A DNA stretch of 32,546 bases, from the NCBI GenBank assembly GCA_948466315.1, contig CAOJZZ010000007.1:1-32546 (forward strand), in the 5' to 3' direction. The notes beneath the pieces were generated by a model. The model worked only from the letters and a program-made list of their open reading frames with translations. It was not told the origin of the DNA and made no database searches. Origin of the DNA: an uncultured Mycoplasmatota bacterium (lineage in GTDB: Bacteria; Bacillota_I; Bacilli_A; RF39; UBA660). A program made the translations under genes and the position numbers. Shown in pieces: positions 6,755 to 18,543 of the stretch (within the stretch, counting starts at the first letter, position 1; the number at the start of each line of letters is the position of its first letter).

Positions 6755-9700
6755 GTGGCATTTAAAATTGTAAAATGTGGTGATTATAGAGAAAGACGAA
6801 ATTTCTCTAAAATTAGAAATACTTATGAGTTAAAAGACTTACTTGAAATTCAAAAAAAGTCTTATGATAATTTTATTGTTAATGGTATCAAAGAGGTATT
6901 TGAAGATTTATTTCCAGTAGAAAATTTCTCTGGGACTTTATCGCTTAAATTTGGGGATTATCATTTTGATAAACCCCGTTATTCTATTAAGGAAAGTAAG
7001 GATCGTGAGACTACGTATTCTGCTCCTTTACGTGTTGAGGTTCAGTTGTTTAATCGTGAATCTGGGGAGGTAAAAGAGCAGGAGATATTTATGGGTGATA
7101 TGCCTATAATGACTGATAGTGGTACTTTTATTATTAATGGTGCTGAAAGAGTTATTGTATCTCAATTAGTGCGTTCTCCTAGTGTTTATTTTAATAGGGA
7201 AATTGATAAAAATGGTCGTGTATTGGTTACCTCACAGATTATTCCTACTCGTGGTACTTGGTTAGAGTTTGAAATTGATGCACGTGATGTATTATATGTT
7301 AGAATTGATCGAACTAGAAAGGTTACACTGACAACCTTGCTTCGTGCTTTTGGTTTATCTAGTGATGATGATATTTTAAAGTTATTTGGTGAAGATGATT
7401 ATATAAAGAACACTATTGCTAAAGATTCTACTAAGAATACTGATGAAGCGTTAATAGAAATTTATGAAAAATTAAGACCTGGAGAGCCTGCTACTTTAGA
7501 TTCTTCTAAAAATCAAATTATTACTCGATTTTTCGATGAATTTAGATATGATTTAGCACGTGTTGGTCGGTATAAATTTAATCGTAAATTGAATGTTGTT
7601 GATCGTTTACTTGATCAGGTTTTGGCTGAAGATATAAAAGATGGTGAAACTGTTGTTTTTGAAAAAGGAACTAAGATTACTAAGGCTAATTTGGGAGAAT
7701 TGAAAGAGGTTCTTGCTAAGGGTTATGGTTTAACTGAGGTTTTAGTTAATGAAGAATTGGATAATTATAATAAAGTTCAAATGATTAAAATTGTTGATCC
7801 TAATGAAAAAAACAAAAAAATTGTTGTTATTGGTAATGATCCATCAATTGATGTTAAGCGTTTGACTATTTCTGATGTCTATGCTTCTGTTTCATATTAT
7901 TTAGACTTATTACATGGTGTTGGTAGTTTTGATGAAATTGATCATTTAGGAAATCGTCGTATTCGTCAAGTTGGTGAACTTTTACAGAATCAATTTAGGA
8001 TAGGTGTTTCTAGAATGGAAAGGGTTATTCGTGAAAGAATGACTACTCAGGAAATGGAAGAGGTTACTCCAAAAACATTGATTAATATTCGTCCAGTTAC
8101 TGCTTCTATGAAAGAATTTTTTGGTAGTTCGCAACTTTCACAATTTATGGATCAAACAAATCCAATAGCTGAACTTACTAATAAGCGCCGTTTGTCAGCA
8201 TTAGGACCTGGTGGTTTATCCAGAGATCGTGCTGGTGTTGAGGTTCGTGATGTTAATGCTTCACATTATGGTCGTATTTGTCCAATAGAGTCTCCTGAAG
8301 GACCTAATATTGGTCTTATTACATCTTTAGCTAGTTATGCTAAGATTGATGAGTATGGTTTTATTATGACTCCTTATCGTAAAGTTGAGAATTGTAAAAT
8401 TACTGATGAAGTTTGTTATCTAACTGCTGATGAAGAATTAGATTATATAATTTCACAATCTATTGTTGAAACAAGTGAAGATAATACAATTATAGACGAA
8501 ACTGTTAATGCACGTTTTCGTGGTGAAAATATATTAGCTAAACCAGAGCAGGTTGACTACATTGATGTTAGTCCTCAACAAGTTGTTTCTGTTACTACTA
8601 GTTGTATTCCATTTTTGGAACATGATGATGCAACACGTGCGTTAATGGGTGCTAATATGCAACGTCAAGCTATGCCTTTAATAAAAACAGAAGCGCCTTT
8701 TGTAGGAACAGGAGTTGAATTTGTTGCAGCTAAGGATTCTGGTGTTGAAATTGTTGCTAAGAATAGTGGAATAGTAGATTATGTTGATGCTAGAAAAATT
8801 GTTGTAAAAACAAAGGATAGTGTTGATAATTATACATTAGCTAATTTTGAATTGGCCAATTCTAGTATATGTTCTCATCAAAGACCTATTGTTCATGTTG
8901 GTGATAAAGTTGAAGCTGGCGTTACTGTTCTAGCTGATGGAAACTCTACAGATAAAGGAGAACTTGCTTTAGGGAAAAATATGACAGTTGCATTTATGAC
9001 ATTTAATGGTTATAACTATGAAGATGCAGTTATCTTAAATGAAAACTTAGTTAAAGATGATAAATATACTTCACTACATCTAGAAGATTATGAGATGCAA
9101 TGTCGTGAAACTAAATTGGGTCCTGAAGAAATTACTCGTGATATACCTAATGTTAGTGAGGATGCACGTCGTAATTTGGATGAGGATGGTATTATCACAA
9201 TTGGTACAGAAGTAAAAGAAGGGGATATTTTAGTAGGTAAAGTTACTCCTAAGGGTATGGCTGAACTTACTTCTGAGGAAAAATTATTACATGCTATTTT
9301 TGGTGAAAAGACACGTGAAGTTCGTGATACTTCTTTACGTGTACCTCATGGTGGAGATGGTATTGTTCATGATATAAAGATTTATTCTCGTAAAGATAAT
9401 GATGAATTACCTGCTGGTGTAAGTAAAGTTATTAGAGTTTATATAATTCAAAAACGTAAAATTCAAGTGGGCGATAAAATGTCTGGTAGACATGGTAATA
9501 AGGGTGTTATTTCTTTAATTCTTCCACAGGAGGATATGCCATATTTACCTGATGGTACACCTGTTGATATTATGTTAAATCCTCAAGGTGTTCCAAGTCG
9601 AATGAATTTTGGACAAATTCTTGAAATTCATATGGGAATGGCTGCTAAGAAGTTAGGTGTTCATGTAGCTACACCAGTTTTTGATGGGGCACAAATTAAT

Positions 9701-10339
9701 GATATTGAAGACATGATGGAAGAAGCTGGTATGGATAAAGATGGAAAAACAATATTATATGATGGACGTACTGGTGAACCATTTGATCATCGTATAGCTG
9801 TTGGCGTTATGTATATGATTAAATTACATCATATGGTTGATGATAAGTTACATGCTCGTTCTACTGGTCCTTATTCATTAGTTACCCAACAACCACTTGG
9901 TGGAAAAGCTCAATTTGGAGGTCAAAGATTTGGAGAGATGGAAGTATGGGCGTTATATGCTTATGGTGCTGCACATACTTTACAGGAAATTTTGACTGTT
10001 AAATCTGACGATGTAATTGGTAGAGTAAAAGTTTATGAGTCTATTATAAAGGGCCAAGAGATTAATCAAGCTGGAGTACCTGAATCTTTTAGAGTATTAA
10101 TGAAAGAATTCCAAGCTTTAGGATTAGATATTTCGATAATAAATGATAATGGAGAGACATTACAGTTGAAGGAAATTGAAGAAGCAGAGGATAAAGAGGA
10201 TTTGCATTCATCTATTGATGATGTAGATAATTTATCAACACCATTGCCTAGCAGTCATAGTGTTGCTGATGATTCTTTAGATATTGAAGATGAAGACAGT
10301 GCCGAAGAAGATAATAGTGAGGAAGGAGATGAAATTTAA
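6755..10339 (+). CDS. rpoB: RNA polymerase beta subunit
   Basis: Beta subunit of DNA-dependent RNA polymerase (1194 aa), forming half of the active-site cleft with RpoC. The rifampicin region is plainly conserved ([13 protein letters not shown], then [11 protein letters not shown], then [13 protein letters not shown]), as is the [12 protein letters not shown] segment near the active site. The start is GTG at 6755, with GGGGTGA six bases upstream. Residue 476 is Asn at the position of E. coli His526, which in mollicutes is linked to natural rifampicin insensitivity. The last 50 or so residues form a strongly acidic Ser/Asp/Glu tail beyond the conserved end. The stop codon overlaps the rpoC start by one base (TAATG), so the two are translationally coupled. 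Confidence 0.99.
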   Translation: MAFKIVKCGDYRERRNFSKIRNTYELKDLLEIQKKSYDNFIVNGIKEVFEDLFPVENFSGTLSLKFGDYHFDKPRYSIKESKDRETTYSAPLRVEVQLFNRESGEVKEQEIFMGDMPIMTDSGTFIINGAERVIVSQLVRSPSVYFNREIDKNGRVLVTSQIIPTRGTWLEFEIDARDVLYVRIDRTRKVTLTTLLRAFGLSSDDDILKLFGEDDYIKNTIAKDSTKNTDEALIEIYEKLRPGEPATLDSSKNQIITRFFDEFRYDLARVGRYKFNRKLNVVDRLLDQVLAEDIKDGETVVFEKGTKITKANLGELKEVLAKGYGLTEVLVNEELDNYNKVQMIKIVDPNEKNKKIVVIGNDPSIDVKRLTISDVYASVSYYLDLLHGVGSFDEIDHLGNRRIRQVGELLQNQFRIGVSRMERVIRERMTTQEMEEVTPKTLINIRPVTASMKEFFGSSQLSQFMDQTNPIAELTNKRRLSALGPGGLSRDRAGVEVRDVNASHYGRICPIESPEGPNIGLITSLASYAKIDEYGFIMTPYRKVENCKITDEVCYLTADEELDYIISQSIVETSEDNTIIDETVNARFRGENILAKPEQVDYIDVSPQQVVSVTTSCIPFLEHDDATRALMGANMQRQAMPLIKTEAPFVGTGVEFVAAKDSGVEIVAKNSGIVDYVDARKIVVKTKDSVDNYTLANFELANSSICSHQRPIVHVGDKVEAGVTVLADGNSTDKGELALGKNMTVAFMTFNGYNYEDAVILNENLVKDDKYTSLHLEDYEMQCRETKLGPEEITRDIPNVSEDARRNLDEDGIITIGTEVKEGDILVGKVTPKGMAELTSEEKLLHAIFGEKTREVRDTSLRVPHGGDGIVHDIKIYSRKDNDELPAGVSKVIRVYIIQKRKIQVGDKMSGRHGNKGVISLILPQEDMPYLPDGTPVDIMLNPQGVPSRMNFGQILEIHMGMAAKKLGVHVATPVFDGAQINDIEDMMEEAGMDKDGKTILYDGRTGEPFDHRIAVGVMYMIKLHHMVDDKLHARSTGPYSLVTQQPLGGKAQFGGQRFGEMEVWALYAYGAAHTLQEILTVKSDDVIGRVKVYESIIKGQEINQAGVPESFRVLMKEFQALGLDISIINDNGETLQLKEIEEAEDKEDLHSSIDDVDNLSTPLPSSHSVADDSLDIEDEDSAEEDNSEEGDEI

Positions 10340-13300
10340 TGATTGAAGTTAATAAGTTTGATGCTTTAAAAATTGGTATAGCATCTCCTGAAAAAATTCG
10401 TGAATGGTCTTATGGTGAGGTTAAGAAACCTGAAACTATAAATTATCGTACTCTTCGTCCAGAGAGAGATGGGTTATTTTGCGAAAAGATATTTGGTCCT
10501 AGTAAGGATTTTGAATGTGCTTGTGGTAAGTATAAAAGAGTTCGTTATAAGAATATAGTTTGTGACCGTTGTGGAGTTGAAGTTACTCGTTCTAAGGTTC
10601 GTCGTGAGAGGATGGGACATATTGAGCTTGCTACTCCTGTTTCTCATATTTGGTTTTTTAAAGGAGTTCCTTCTCGTATGGGACTTGTTCTTGATATGAG
10701 TCCTAGAGACTTGGAAGAAGTATTGTATTTTGTTAGCTATGTCGTTATTGACAAAGGGAATGCTCCTTTAGAAAATAAGCAAACTTTATCTGAAAAAGAA
10801 TATCGTGCGTATTATGAAAAATATGGTACTGGATTTAAAGTAGGTATGGGTGCTGAGGCAATAAAAGAGTTGTTAAAGGCAGTTGATATAGAAAAAGATA
10901 TTGAAGAAATTAGTAAAGAGCTTGAAACAGCACAAGGTCAGAAGAGGACACGTTTACTTAAGCGACTTGACGTTTTAGATGCATTTTATCATTCTGGAAA
11001 TAAGCCAGAATGGATGATTATGGATTGTATTCCAGTTATTCCTCCAGAGCTTCGTCCAATGATACAACTTGATGGTGGTCGTTTTGCTACTAGTGATTTG
11101 AATGATTTGTATCGTCGTGTTATTAATCGTAATAACCGTTTAAAGAAGCTTATTGATTTAGGAGCGCCTGGTATTATAATTCAAAACGAAAAACGTATGT
11201 TACAGGAAGCTGTCGATGCTTTGTTTGATAATGGTCGTCGTGGGCGTAGTGTTACAGGTGCTGGAAATCGTCCTTTGAAATCAATTTCTAGTATGTTAAA
11301 AGGTAAACAAGGACGTTTCCGTCAAAATTTACTTGGAAAACGTGTTGATTATTCTGGACGTTCAGTTATTGTTGTTGGACCTTCTTTAAAGATGTATCAA
11401 TGTGGTATTCCTAAGGAAATGGCACTTGAATTATTTAAGCCACATGTTATTCATGGATTGGTTAGTAAGGATATTGCTCATAATATAAAAGCAGCAAAAA
11501 GATTGATAGATAATCAAGATCCAGTTGTATGGGATATAGTTGAAGAAGTTATTAAGGAACATCCTGTTATGTTAAATCGTGCACCTACATTGCATCGTTT
11601 AGGTATTCAAGCATTTGAACCTATTTTAGTTGGAGGAAAAGCTATTAGATTACATCCTTTGGTTTGTCCTGCTTTTAATGCAGATTTTGATGGTGACCAG
11701 ATGGCTGTGCATGTACCATTATCTGAGGAAGCACAGGCTGAGGCTAGACTTTTGATGTTAGGATCTAATAATATTTTACATCCAAAGTCAGGAGATCCTA
11801 TTGTTACTCCATCACAAGATATGGTTTTAGGTAATTATTATATTACTATGGAAAAAGCTGGAGAAGTAGGAGAAGGTCGTGTATTTAAGAATACTAACGA
11901 GGCTTTATTAGCTTATGAAAGACGTGAGCTTACTTTGCATACTCGTATTGCAGTTCCAGTTGATTCATTTAAATATAAATTATTTACTGAAAATCAAAGA
12001 GGTAAATATCTTGTTACTACAGTAGGTAAAATTAAATTTAATGAAATACTTCCTGATTCTTTTGCTTATATTAATGAGCCAACAGATGATAATATTTCTA
12101 ATATTACACCTAATAAATATTTTTTAGAAAAAGGAACAAATATTCCTGAAGCTATTAAAGATATGTCTTTAGTTAAACCTTTTGCTAAGGGAACTTTAGA
12201 AAAAATTATAGCTCAAGTATTTAAACGTTATAAAACTACTGAGACTTCTACTATGCTTGATAGTTTGAAAGATTTAGGATTTAAATATTCTACTATTGCT
12301 GGTATTACTGTTAGTATGGCAGATGTAAAAATTAGCAAGAATAAAGATAAAATTGTTACTGAGAGTCAGAAGATGGTTGATAAGATTAATAAGCAATATA
12401 AACGAGGTTTAATTACTGATGATGAGCGATATAATAAAGTTATAGAAACATGGAATAGTGCAAAGGATCAAGTTCAAGATGAGTTAGAAGTTATTGCTAA
12501 TAGTGATGTTGATAATCCAATATTTATGATGATGCATTCAAAAGCTCGTGGTAATATTTCTAACTTTACACAAGTTGCTGGTATGCGAGGTATTATGGCT
12601 AAACCTAATGGTGAATCAGTAGAAATTCCTGTTCTTTCTAACTTTATAGAGGGGTTATCTGTTGCAGAATTTTTCTTGTCTACTCATGGTGCCCGTAAGG
12701 GTAGTGCTGATACAGCTTTGAAAACAGCTGATTCTGGTTATTTGACTCGTCGTTTAGTAGATGTTAGTCAAGATATGATTGTAAGAGAAGAAGATTGTGG
12801 TACTGATCAAGGTGTTGTTGTTCGTGATTTTGTAAATGAAAAAACTGGTTCTATTATAGAAAGTTTACGTGATAGAATTGTTGGGCGTTATGCTAATAAA
12901 AAAATTGTACATCCTGAAACTAAAGAGTTGATTGTTGACAAATTACAAATGATAACAGAGCCTTTAGCGGATAAGGTAATTGCAGCTGGTATAACTGAAG
13001 TTGAAATCCGTACGATTTTAACTTGTAGTACAATAAATGGAGTTTGCCAGAAATGTTATGGTCGTAATTTGGCTACTGGAAACTTAGTTGAAATAGGGGA
13101 AGCAGTTGGTGTAATGGCTGCACAGTCTATTGGTGAGCCAGGAACTCAACTTACTATGCGTACTTTCCATACTGGGGGAGTTGCAGGTGTTGAAGATATT
13201 ACTCAAGGTCTTCCACGTGTACAAGAATTATTTGAGGCTCGTAATCCAAAAGGAAAAGCTACAATTGCTGAAATTGATGGAGCGGTTTCTAAAATTAAAG

Positions 13301-13971
13301 AAGATCATGGTAAATATAAAATAAGTATTACTAATAAATTAGAGACCAAGGAACATGTCACTAATTATGGTGCTAAACTTTGTGTTGATAAAGGGGATAC
13401 TGTATCTTGTGGTGAAAAGCTTACCGAAGGTGCTATAAGTCCTAAAGAGCTTCTTGCTGTTACTGATCCTATAACAACACAAGAATATATTTTAAAAGAA
13501 GTACAAAATACTTATCGTTCTCAAGGTGTTGATATTTCAGATAAGCATATAGAGGTTATTGCACGTAGAATGATTAGTAAGATTAGAATAGTGGAGAGTG
13601 GGGATACTCATTTCTTACCAGGTTCTCTTGTTAATTTCCGTGAGTTTACTGAAGGAAATAAAGAGACTGTAATAAAGGGTAAAAGACCAGCTCTTGGAAA
13701 GCCAATTCTTCTTGGTATTACAAAGGCCGCTCTTGAGACTGACTCTTTCTTGTCAGCAGCATCATTCCAAGAAACTACTCGTATTTTAACAGATGCGGCT
13801 ATTAAGGGTAAAATTGATCCTTTATCAGGTCTTAAGGAGAATGTAATTATTGGTAAATTGATACCTGCGGGAACTGGAAGTAAGCGTTATCGGGATATTG
13901 ATTATGAATTACAAACAGAATTTATGGACGAAGAACCTTTAGATAAATTAGAAGATCAATTTATGGAGTAA
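10339..13971 (+). CDS. rpoC: RNA polymerase beta' subunit
   Basis: Catalytic beta' subunit of RNA polymerase (1210 aa). The Mg-binding loop NADFDGDQ is at 447-454. The N-terminal zinc site is Cys60, Cys62, Cys75 and Cys78, and the second zinc site is Cys820, Cys896, Cys903 and Cys906. The trigger-loop region (MRTFHTGG) is present. It starts at ATG 10339 inside the rpoB stop codon. An intrinsic terminator overlaps its own stop codon, so the rpoBC transcript ends here and rpsL is served by a separate promoter. Length and motifs are normal for Firmicutes. Confidence 0.99.
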   Translation: MIEVNKFDALKIGIASPEKIREWSYGEVKKPETINYRTLRPERDGLFCEKIFGPSKDFECACGKYKRVRYKNIVCDRCGVEVTRSKVRRERMGHIELATPVSHIWFFKGVPSRMGLVLDMSPRDLEEVLYFVSYVVIDKGNAPLENKQTLSEKEYRAYYEKYGTGFKVGMGAEAIKELLKAVDIEKDIEEISKELETAQGQKRTRLLKRLDVLDAFYHSGNKPEWMIMDCIPVIPPELRPMIQLDGGRFATSDLNDLYRRVINRNNRLKKLIDLGAPGIIIQNEKRMLQEAVDALFDNGRRGRSVTGAGNRPLKSISSMLKGKQGRFRQNLLGKRVDYSGRSVIVVGPSLKMYQCGIPKEMALELFKPHVIHGLVSKDIAHNIKAAKRLIDNQDPVVWDIVEEVIKEHPVMLNRAPTLHRLGIQAFEPILVGGKAIRLHPLVCPAFNADFDGDQMAVHVPLSEEAQAEARLLMLGSNNILHPKSGDPIVTPSQDMVLGNYYITMEKAGEVGEGRVFKNTNEALLAYERRELTLHTRIAVPVDSFKYKLFTENQRGKYLVTTVGKIKFNEILPDSFAYINEPTDDNISNITPNKYFLEKGTNIPEAIKDMSLVKPFAKGTLEKIIAQVFKRYKTTETSTMLDSLKDLGFKYSTIAGITVSMADVKISKNKDKIVTESQKMVDKINKQYKRGLITDDERYNKVIETWNSAKDQVQDELEVIANSDVDNPIFMMMHSKARGNISNFTQVAGMRGIMAKPNGESVEIPVLSNFIEGLSVAEFFLSTHGARKGSADTALKTADSGYLTRRLVDVSQDMIVREEDCGTDQGVVVRDFVNEKTGSIIESLRDRIVGRYANKKIVHPETKELIVDKLQMITEPLADKVIAAGITEVEIRTILTCSTINGVCQKCYGRNLATGNLVEIGEAVGVMAAQSIGEPGTQLTMRTFHTGGVAGVEDITQGLPRVQELFEARNPKGKATIAEIDGAVSKIKEDHGKYKISITNKLETKEHVTNYGAKLCVDKGDTVSCGEKLTEGAISPKELLAVTDPITTQEYILKEVQNTYRSQGVDISDKHIEVIARRMISKIRIVESGDTHFLPGSLVNFREFTEGNKETVIKGKRPALGKPILLGITKAALETDSFLSAASFQETTRILTDAAIKGKIDPLSGLKENVIIGKLIPAGTGSKRYRDIDYELQTEFMDEEPLDKLEDQFME

Positions 13972-13992
13972 GAGGTCTCTTGCTCTTTTTTT
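13966..13992 (+). terminator. Intrinsic terminator of rpoC
   Basis: GAGTAAGA (13966-13973) pairs with TCTTGCTC (13978-13985), with one T-G wobble and loop GGTC, and is followed by seven T residues. The TAA stop codon of rpoC lies within the 5' arm. Confidence 0.85.
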
Positions 13993-14050
13993 GTGAGCTT
14001 TGTATTTTGTAATATAGTTTTTAAAATCGGAAATTCAGTTATGATTTTTA

Positions 14051-14079
14051 TTGACTTTCATATAATGTAATGATATATT
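14051..14079 (+). promoter_or_regulatory. Promoter of the rpsL-rpsG-fusA operon
   Basis: TTGACT (14051-14056), a 17-base spacer and TATATT (14074-14079) form a good sigma-A promoter about 95 bases before rpsL. Confidence 0.75.
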
Positions 14080-14097
14080 AATAATGTTATTTAAATT

Positions 14098-14122
14098 ACT
14101 TTGCTTTTAGCAGAGTTTTATT
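14098..14122 (+). promoter_or_regulatory. rpsL leader hairpin, possible attenuator
   Basis: ACTTTGC (14098-14104), loop TTTTA and GCAGAGT (14110-14116) form a seven-pair stem with one wobble, followed by TTTATTT. It lies in the transcribed leader between promoter and rpsL. It could be a weak attenuator or a binding site for a ribosomal protein; neither is shown. Confidence 0.4.
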
Positions 14123-14174
14123 TAAAAAATAAAATGATACACCTGGATATGTGTAAAGAAAGGAGATTGATTTT

Positions 14175-14594
14175 ATGCCTACAATTAATCAATTGGTTCA
14201 TAATAAGCGTAAAGATAAGGTAAGAAAAAGTAAGGCACCTGTACTTGGTGTTGGTTTGAATACAGTTAGAAAGAAAACTACATCTACTAATTCTCCTCAA
14301 AAGCGTGGTGTATGTACTCGTGTTGGTACTAAAACACCAAAAAAACCAAATTCAGCATTACGTAAGTATGCTCGTGTACGTTTATCTAATGGAAAAGAAG
14401 TTGATACTTATATTCCTGGTATAGGTCATAATTTACAAGAGCATAGTGTTGTTTTGATTCGTGGTGGACGTGTTAAGGACCTAATTGGTGTACGTTATCA
14501 TGTTATTAGAGGTACTTTAGATACTGCTGGTGTTAAAGACCGTAAACAAGGTCGTAGTAAATATGGTGCTAAAAAACCAAAAGATGGTAAATAG
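14175..14594 (+). CDS. rpsL: 30S ribosomal protein S12
   Basis: Decoding-centre protein S12 (139 aa). The hallmark segments [17 protein letters not shown] and [20 protein letters not shown] are present. Lys56, the equivalent of E. coli Lys43, is unchanged. The normally near-invariant Pro of the KDLPGVRY loop (E. coli Pro91 counting Met) is replaced by Ile104; that Pro is a known site of streptomycin-resistance and -dependence mutations. A strong AAAGGAG precedes the ATG. First gene of the S12-S7-EF-G operon. Confidence 0.98.
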   Translation: MPTINQLVHNKRKDKVRKSKAPVLGVGLNTVRKKTTSTNSPQKRGVCTRVGTKTPKKPNSALRKYARVRLSNGKEVDTYIPGIGHNLQEHSVVLIRGGRVKDLIGVRYHVIRGTLDTAGVKDRKQGRSKYGAKKPKDGK

Positions 14595-14637
14595 AATATT
14601 GTTTGAATCTTAAAATAAATGAAGGGAGGATGGAAAA

Positions 14638-15105
14638 ATGCGTAAGAGACGTGCAGTAAAAAGAGATGTTTTACCAGATCCAATATATAAGTCAAAAGTA
14701 TTAGCTAAACTTATTAATACTATTATGTTAGATGGTAAAAAAGGAACTGCTCAAACTATCGTATATGAAGCTCTTAATTTGGTGAAAGAAAAAACTGATA
14801 AAGAGCCTTTAGAAGTTTTTAATCAAGCTATTGAAAATATTAAGCCACAACTTGAAGTGAAAAGTCGTCGTGTTGGTGGTTCCAATTATCAAGTTCCTAT
14901 TGAAGTTACACCTGCTAGAAGTTTGGCTTTAGCCCTTAGATGGTTAACTAAATATTCGCGCGAACGTGGTGGAAAAGGTATGGCTGAGAATTTGGCAAAT
15001 GAAATAATTGATGCATCTAATGGTACAGGTGCAACTGTGAAAAAACGTGAAGATACTCATAGAATGGCAGAAGCAAATAAGGCTTTTGCACATTATAGAT
15101 GGTAG
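14638..15105 (+). CDS. rpsG: 30S ribosomal protein S7
   Basis: Ribosomal protein S7 (155 aa), which nucleates assembly of the 16S rRNA 3' major domain and forms part of the E site. Standard segments [14 protein letters not shown] and the C-terminal [21 protein letters not shown] are seen. The gene lies 43 bases after rpsL with a strong GGGAGG Shine-Dalgarno sequence, and 12 bases before fusA. In other bacteria S7 represses its own operon at the rpsL-rpsG junction; the 43-base spacer here shows no strong structure. Confidence 0.98.
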   Translation: MRKRRAVKRDVLPDPIYKSKVLAKLINTIMLDGKKGTAQTIVYEALNLVKEKTDKEPLEVFNQAIENIKPQLEVKSRRVGGSNYQVPIEVTPARSLALALRWLTKYSRERGGKGMAENLANEIIDASNGTGATVKKREDTHRMAEANKAFAHYRW

Positions 15106-15117
15106 AAAGGAGCTTTT

Positions 15118-17187
15118 ATGGCAAGAGATACGTCTTTAGAAAAGACAAGAAATATTGGTATCATGGCTCATATTGATGCTGGTAAGACTACTTGTACTGA
15201 AAGAATTTTATTTCATACAGGTGTTACACATAAAATAGGTGAGACACATGATGGTGAATCTCAAATGGATTGGATGGCTCAGGAGCAAGAACGTGGTATT
15301 ACTATTACTTCTGCTGCTACAACAGCACATTGGAAGGGATACCGTTTTAATATAATTGATACTCCTGGGCATGTAGATTTTACAATTGAGGTTTCTCGTT
15401 CGCTTCGTGTGTTAGATGGCTCAGTTGCATTGATTGATGCTCAGGCAGGTGTAGAGCCTCAGACAGAGACTGTTTGGAGACAAGCATCTGAATTTAAAGT
15501 CCCAAGAATTATTTTTGCGAATAAGATGGATAAAATGGGGGCTAATTTTGAATATAGTTTAAATACAATTAAGGATCGTTTAGGTGTTAATGCTAAACCT
15601 ATTGAATGGCCAATTGGAGCAGAGTCTGAGTTTAGCGGAGTTGTTGATTTAGTTACTATGAAGGCCTATCATTATGATGGTGAACAGTCAGAAGATGCTA
15701 AAGAGATAGAAATTCCTGCAGATTTGAAAGATTTGGTATTAGAGAAAAGAGCAGATCTGATTGATGCTGTAGCTGAATTTGATGATGAAATGATGATGAC
15801 TTATCTTGATGGTGGGGAAGTCACTATTGATATGATTAAAAAGGCTATCCGTATTGGGACTTTAAAAGCTGAATTCTTTCCAGTTATGTGTGGAACAGCT
15901 TTAGGTAATAAAGGAATTAAATTACTGCTTGATGCTGTTATTGATTATTTACCAAGTCCTTTGGATATCGAATCTATTAAGGGAACAGACTTGGATGGTA
16001 AAGAGTCGCTTCGTCATCCTAGTGATAGTGAACCTTTCTCAGCCTTGGCATTTAAAGTTATGACTGATCCGTTTGTTGGACGTTTAACTTTCTTTAGAGT
16101 TTATTCTGGTCATTTGAGTAGTGGTAGTTATGTATTGAATTCTACAAAAGATTCAAAAGAAAGAATTGGTCGTATTCTTCAAATGCATGCTAATACTCGT
16201 AAAGAAATTACAGATGTTTATACAGGAGATATAGCGGCTGCTGTTGGATTAAAGAATACTACTACGGGGGACTCTTTATGTGATGAGAAGAAACCTATTA
16301 TTTTAGAGAGTTTAATTGTTCCAGAACCAGTTATTCAACTTGCTGTTGAACCTAAATCAAAAGCAGATCAGGATAAAATGGCTTTGGCGTTGCAGAAACT
16401 AGCAGAAGAAGATCCTACATTTAAGGTTCATACAGATCATGAAACTGGTCAAACTGTAATTGCTGGTATGGGTGAATTACACTTAGATGTTTTAGTTGAT
16501 CGTATGAAACGTGAATTTAGTGTAGAAGCTAATGTTGGTGCTCCACAAGTTGCATATCGTGAAACTATCAAGCAGGCTGCTGAATGTGAAGGTAAATATA
16601 TTAAACAATCTGGTGGACGTGGTCAATATGGTCATGTATGGATTAAATTTGAACCAAATCCTGATCAAGGTTATGAATTTGTTGATCAGATAGTTGGTGG
16701 TGTTGTTCCTAGGGAATATATACCAGTTGTTGATAAAGGCTTACAGGATGCTTTACAAACTGGAGTTTTAGCAGGTTATCCAATGATAGATGTTAAGGCT
16801 ACATTATATGATGGTAGTTATCATGATGTTGATTCTAATGAAATGGCATTTAAGGTAGCAGCTAGTCTTGCTTTGAAAGAAGCTAAAAATAAATGTAGTC
16901 CAGTATTATTGGAACCTATTATGAAAGTTGATGTTACTACTCCAGAAGAGTATTTTGGTAATGTTATGGGCGATTTGACTTCTCGTCGTGGAAAGCCACT
17001 TGGTCAAGAAGCAATAGGTAATGCTATTAAATTAAGTGCTATGGTTCCACTTTCTGAGATGTTTGGTTATGCTACCAATTTACGTTCTAACACTCAAGGT
17101 AGAGCTACATTTGTAATGTTTCCAGATCATTATGAAGAAGTTCCAAAAAATATATCTGAGGAAATTATTAAAAAGAGTGGAAATTAA
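15118..17187 (+). CDS. fusA: Translation elongation factor G
   Basis: GTPase that drives ribosomal translocation (689 aa). The GTP-binding motifs are G1 [10 protein letters not shown]2 within [12 protein letters not shown]3 DTPGH and G4 NKMD. Domains II to V follow, including the domain IV segment [21 protein letters not shown] precedes the ATG. It is co-transcribed with rpsL and rpsG. Length is typical for Firmicutes EF-G, and I see nothing that marks it as a specialised paralogue. Confidence 0.98.
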   Translation: MARDTSLEKTRNIGIMAHIDAGKTTCTERILFHTGVTHKIGETHDGESQMDWMAQEQERGITITSAATTAHWKGYRFNIIDTPGHVDFTIEVSRSLRVLDGSVALIDAQAGVEPQTETVWRQASEFKVPRIIFANKMDKMGANFEYSLNTIKDRLGVNAKPIEWPIGAESEFSGVVDLVTMKAYHYDGEQSEDAKEIEIPADLKDLVLEKRADLIDAVAEFDDEMMMTYLDGGEVTIDMIKKAIRIGTLKAEFFPVMCGTALGNKGIKLLLDAVIDYLPSPLDIESIKGTDLDGKESLRHPSDSEPFSALAFKVMTDPFVGRLTFFRVYSGHLSSGSYVLNSTKDSKERIGRILQMHANTRKEITDVYTGDIAAAVGLKNTTTGDSLCDEKKPIILESLIVPEPVIQLAVEPKSKADQDKMALALQKLAEEDPTFKVHTDHETGQTVIAGMGELHLDVLVDRMKREFSVEANVGAPQVAYRETIKQAAECEGKYIKQSGGRGQYGHVWIKFEPNPDQGYEFVDQIVGGVVPREYIPVVDKGLQDALQTGVLAGYPMIDVKATLYDGSYHDVDSNEMAFKVAASLALKEAKNKCSPVLLEPIMKVDVTTPEEYFGNVMGDLTSRRGKPLGQEAIGNAIKLSAMVPLSEMFGYATNLRSNTQGRATFVMFPDHYEEVPKNISEEIIKKSGN

Positions 17188-17207
17188 TTAAAAGTGTATC
17201 AAAATAG

Positions 17208-17236
17208 TTGAAAAAACTTCAATTATTAGATAAAAT
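17208..17236 (+). promoter_or_regulatory. tuf promoter
   Basis: TTGAAA (17208-17213), a 17-base spacer and TAAAAT (17231-17236) in the 82-base gap between fusA and tuf. It would allow EF-Tu to be made in excess over EF-G. Confidence 0.6.
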
Positions 17237-17269
17237 AAATGTTGTATAGAAATAAGGAGGAATTAAAAT

Positions 17270-18454
17270 ATGGCAAAAGAAAAATTTGATCGTTCAAAAC
17301 CACATGTTAATATTGGTACTATTGGACACGTAGATCATGGAAAAACAACTTTAACTGCTGCTATTACTAGTGTTTTATCTGGAAAAAATGGTAATCAAGC
17401 TGTTGAATTTTCTAATATTGATAAGGCACCTGAGGAGAGAGAGCGTGGTATTACTATCAATACTGCTCATGTTGAGTATAGTACTGATAAGAGACATTAT
17501 GCACATGTTGATTGTCCAGGACATGCTGATTATGTTAAAAATATGATTACTGGTGCAGCTCAAATGGATGGTGCAATCTTAGTTATTGCTGCAACAGATG
17601 GACCTATGGCACAAACTCGTGAACATATCTTACTTGCACGTCAAGTTGGAGTACCTAAAATGGTTGTGTTCATGAACAAATGTGATATGGTTGACGATCC
17701 TGAATTGTTAGATTTAGTAGAAATGGAAATTAGGGATTTATTGAATGAGTATGAATTTGAAGGTGATGATACTCCAATTATTCGTGGTTCTGCACTTAAA
17801 GCACTTGAAGGAGATGCTGAATGGGTTGGTAAGATTGACGAGTTAATGGAAGCAGTTGATACTTGGATTCCTACTCCTGAAAGAGATAATGATAAGCCTT
17901 TCTTAATGAGTATTGAAGATGTTTTCACTATCACTGGTCGTGGTACTGTTGTTACAGGACGTGTTGAACGTGGACAATTAAAACTTAATGATGAGATTGA
18001 GATTGTTGGTATTAAAGATACTAAGAAGACTGTTGTTACAGGAATTGAAATGTTCCGTAAACAATTAGATTATGCTGCTGCAGGAGATAATGCAGGTGTA
18101 TTATTACGTGGTATTTCTCGTGAAGAAGTAGAGCGTGGTCAAGTTCTTGCTAAGCCAGGAAGTGTTACACCTCATCATAAATTTAAGGCTACAATTTATG
18201 TTCTAAGTAAAGAAGAAGGAGGACGTCATACACCATTCTTCAATAATTATCGTCCACAATTCTATTTTAGAACAACAGATGTTACTGGAGTAATTACATT
18301 ACCTGAAGGTACTGAAATGGTAATGCCAGGAGATAATATCGATATTGAGGTTGAATTAATTCATTCAATTGCTCTTGAACAAGGTACTAAGTTCTCTATC
18401 CGTGAGGGTGGACATACTGTTGGTGCTGGTAAAGTTACAGAGATTGTTGAATAA
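17270..18454 (+). CDS. tuf: Translation elongation factor Tu
   Basis: EF-Tu (394 aa) carries aminoacyl-tRNA to the ribosomal A site. GTP-binding motifs are GHVDHGKT, the G2 Thr in [20 protein letters not shown] and NKCD. The barrel domains end in the normal [20 protein letters not shown] precedes the ATG. A promoter lies in front of the gene and a strong terminator directly behind it, so it can be transcribed both from the rpsL operon and on its own. Only one copy is in the window. Confidence 0.99.
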   Translation: MAKEKFDRSKPHVNIGTIGHVDHGKTTLTAAITSVLSGKNGNQAVEFSNIDKAPEERERGITINTAHVEYSTDKRHYAHVDCPGHADYVKNMITGAAQMDGAILVIAATDGPMAQTREHILLARQVGVPKMVVFMNKCDMVDDPELLDLVEMEIRDLLNEYEFEGDDTPIIRGSALKALEGDAEWVGKIDELMEAVDTWIPTPERDNDKPFLMSIEDVFTITGRGTVVTGRVERGQLKLNDEIEIVGIKDTKKTVVTGIEMFRKQLDYAAAGDNAGVLLRGISREEVERGQVLAKPGSVTPHHKFKATIYVLSKEEGGRHTPFFNNYRPQFYFRTTDVTGVITLPEGTEMVMPGDNIDIEVELIHSIALEQGTKFSIREGGHTVGAGKVTEIVE

Positions 18455-18466
18455 TTAGTTGAAAAT

Positions 18467-18491
18467 GAAGCATAAATAGTGCTTCTTTTTT
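18467..18491 (+). terminator. Intrinsic terminator of tuf
   Basis: GAAGCA (18467-18472), loop TAAATAG, TGCTTC (18480-18485), then six T residues, 12 bases after the tuf stop codon. Confidence 0.9.
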
Positions 18492-18510
18492 ATTAGTAAT
18501 TTAAAATATA

Positions 18511-18536
18511 AAAGAAGCAACATATTTTGCTTCTTT
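18511..18536 (-). terminator. Terminator of the femX-like gene
   Basis: AAAGAAGCAA (18511-18520), loop CATATT, TTGCTTCTTT (18527-18536) is a perfect ten-base inverted repeat. Read on the minus strand it lies just after the transferase gene and runs into TTTTATATTTT. It can also back up tuf termination. Confidence 0.8.
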
Positions 18537-18543
18537 GTATAAA

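Noticed and set aside
17641-17934. Minus-strand ORF inside tuf
   Set aside because: Shadow of the highly conserved EF-Tu coding frame; Ser-rich composition is typical of antisense reading.
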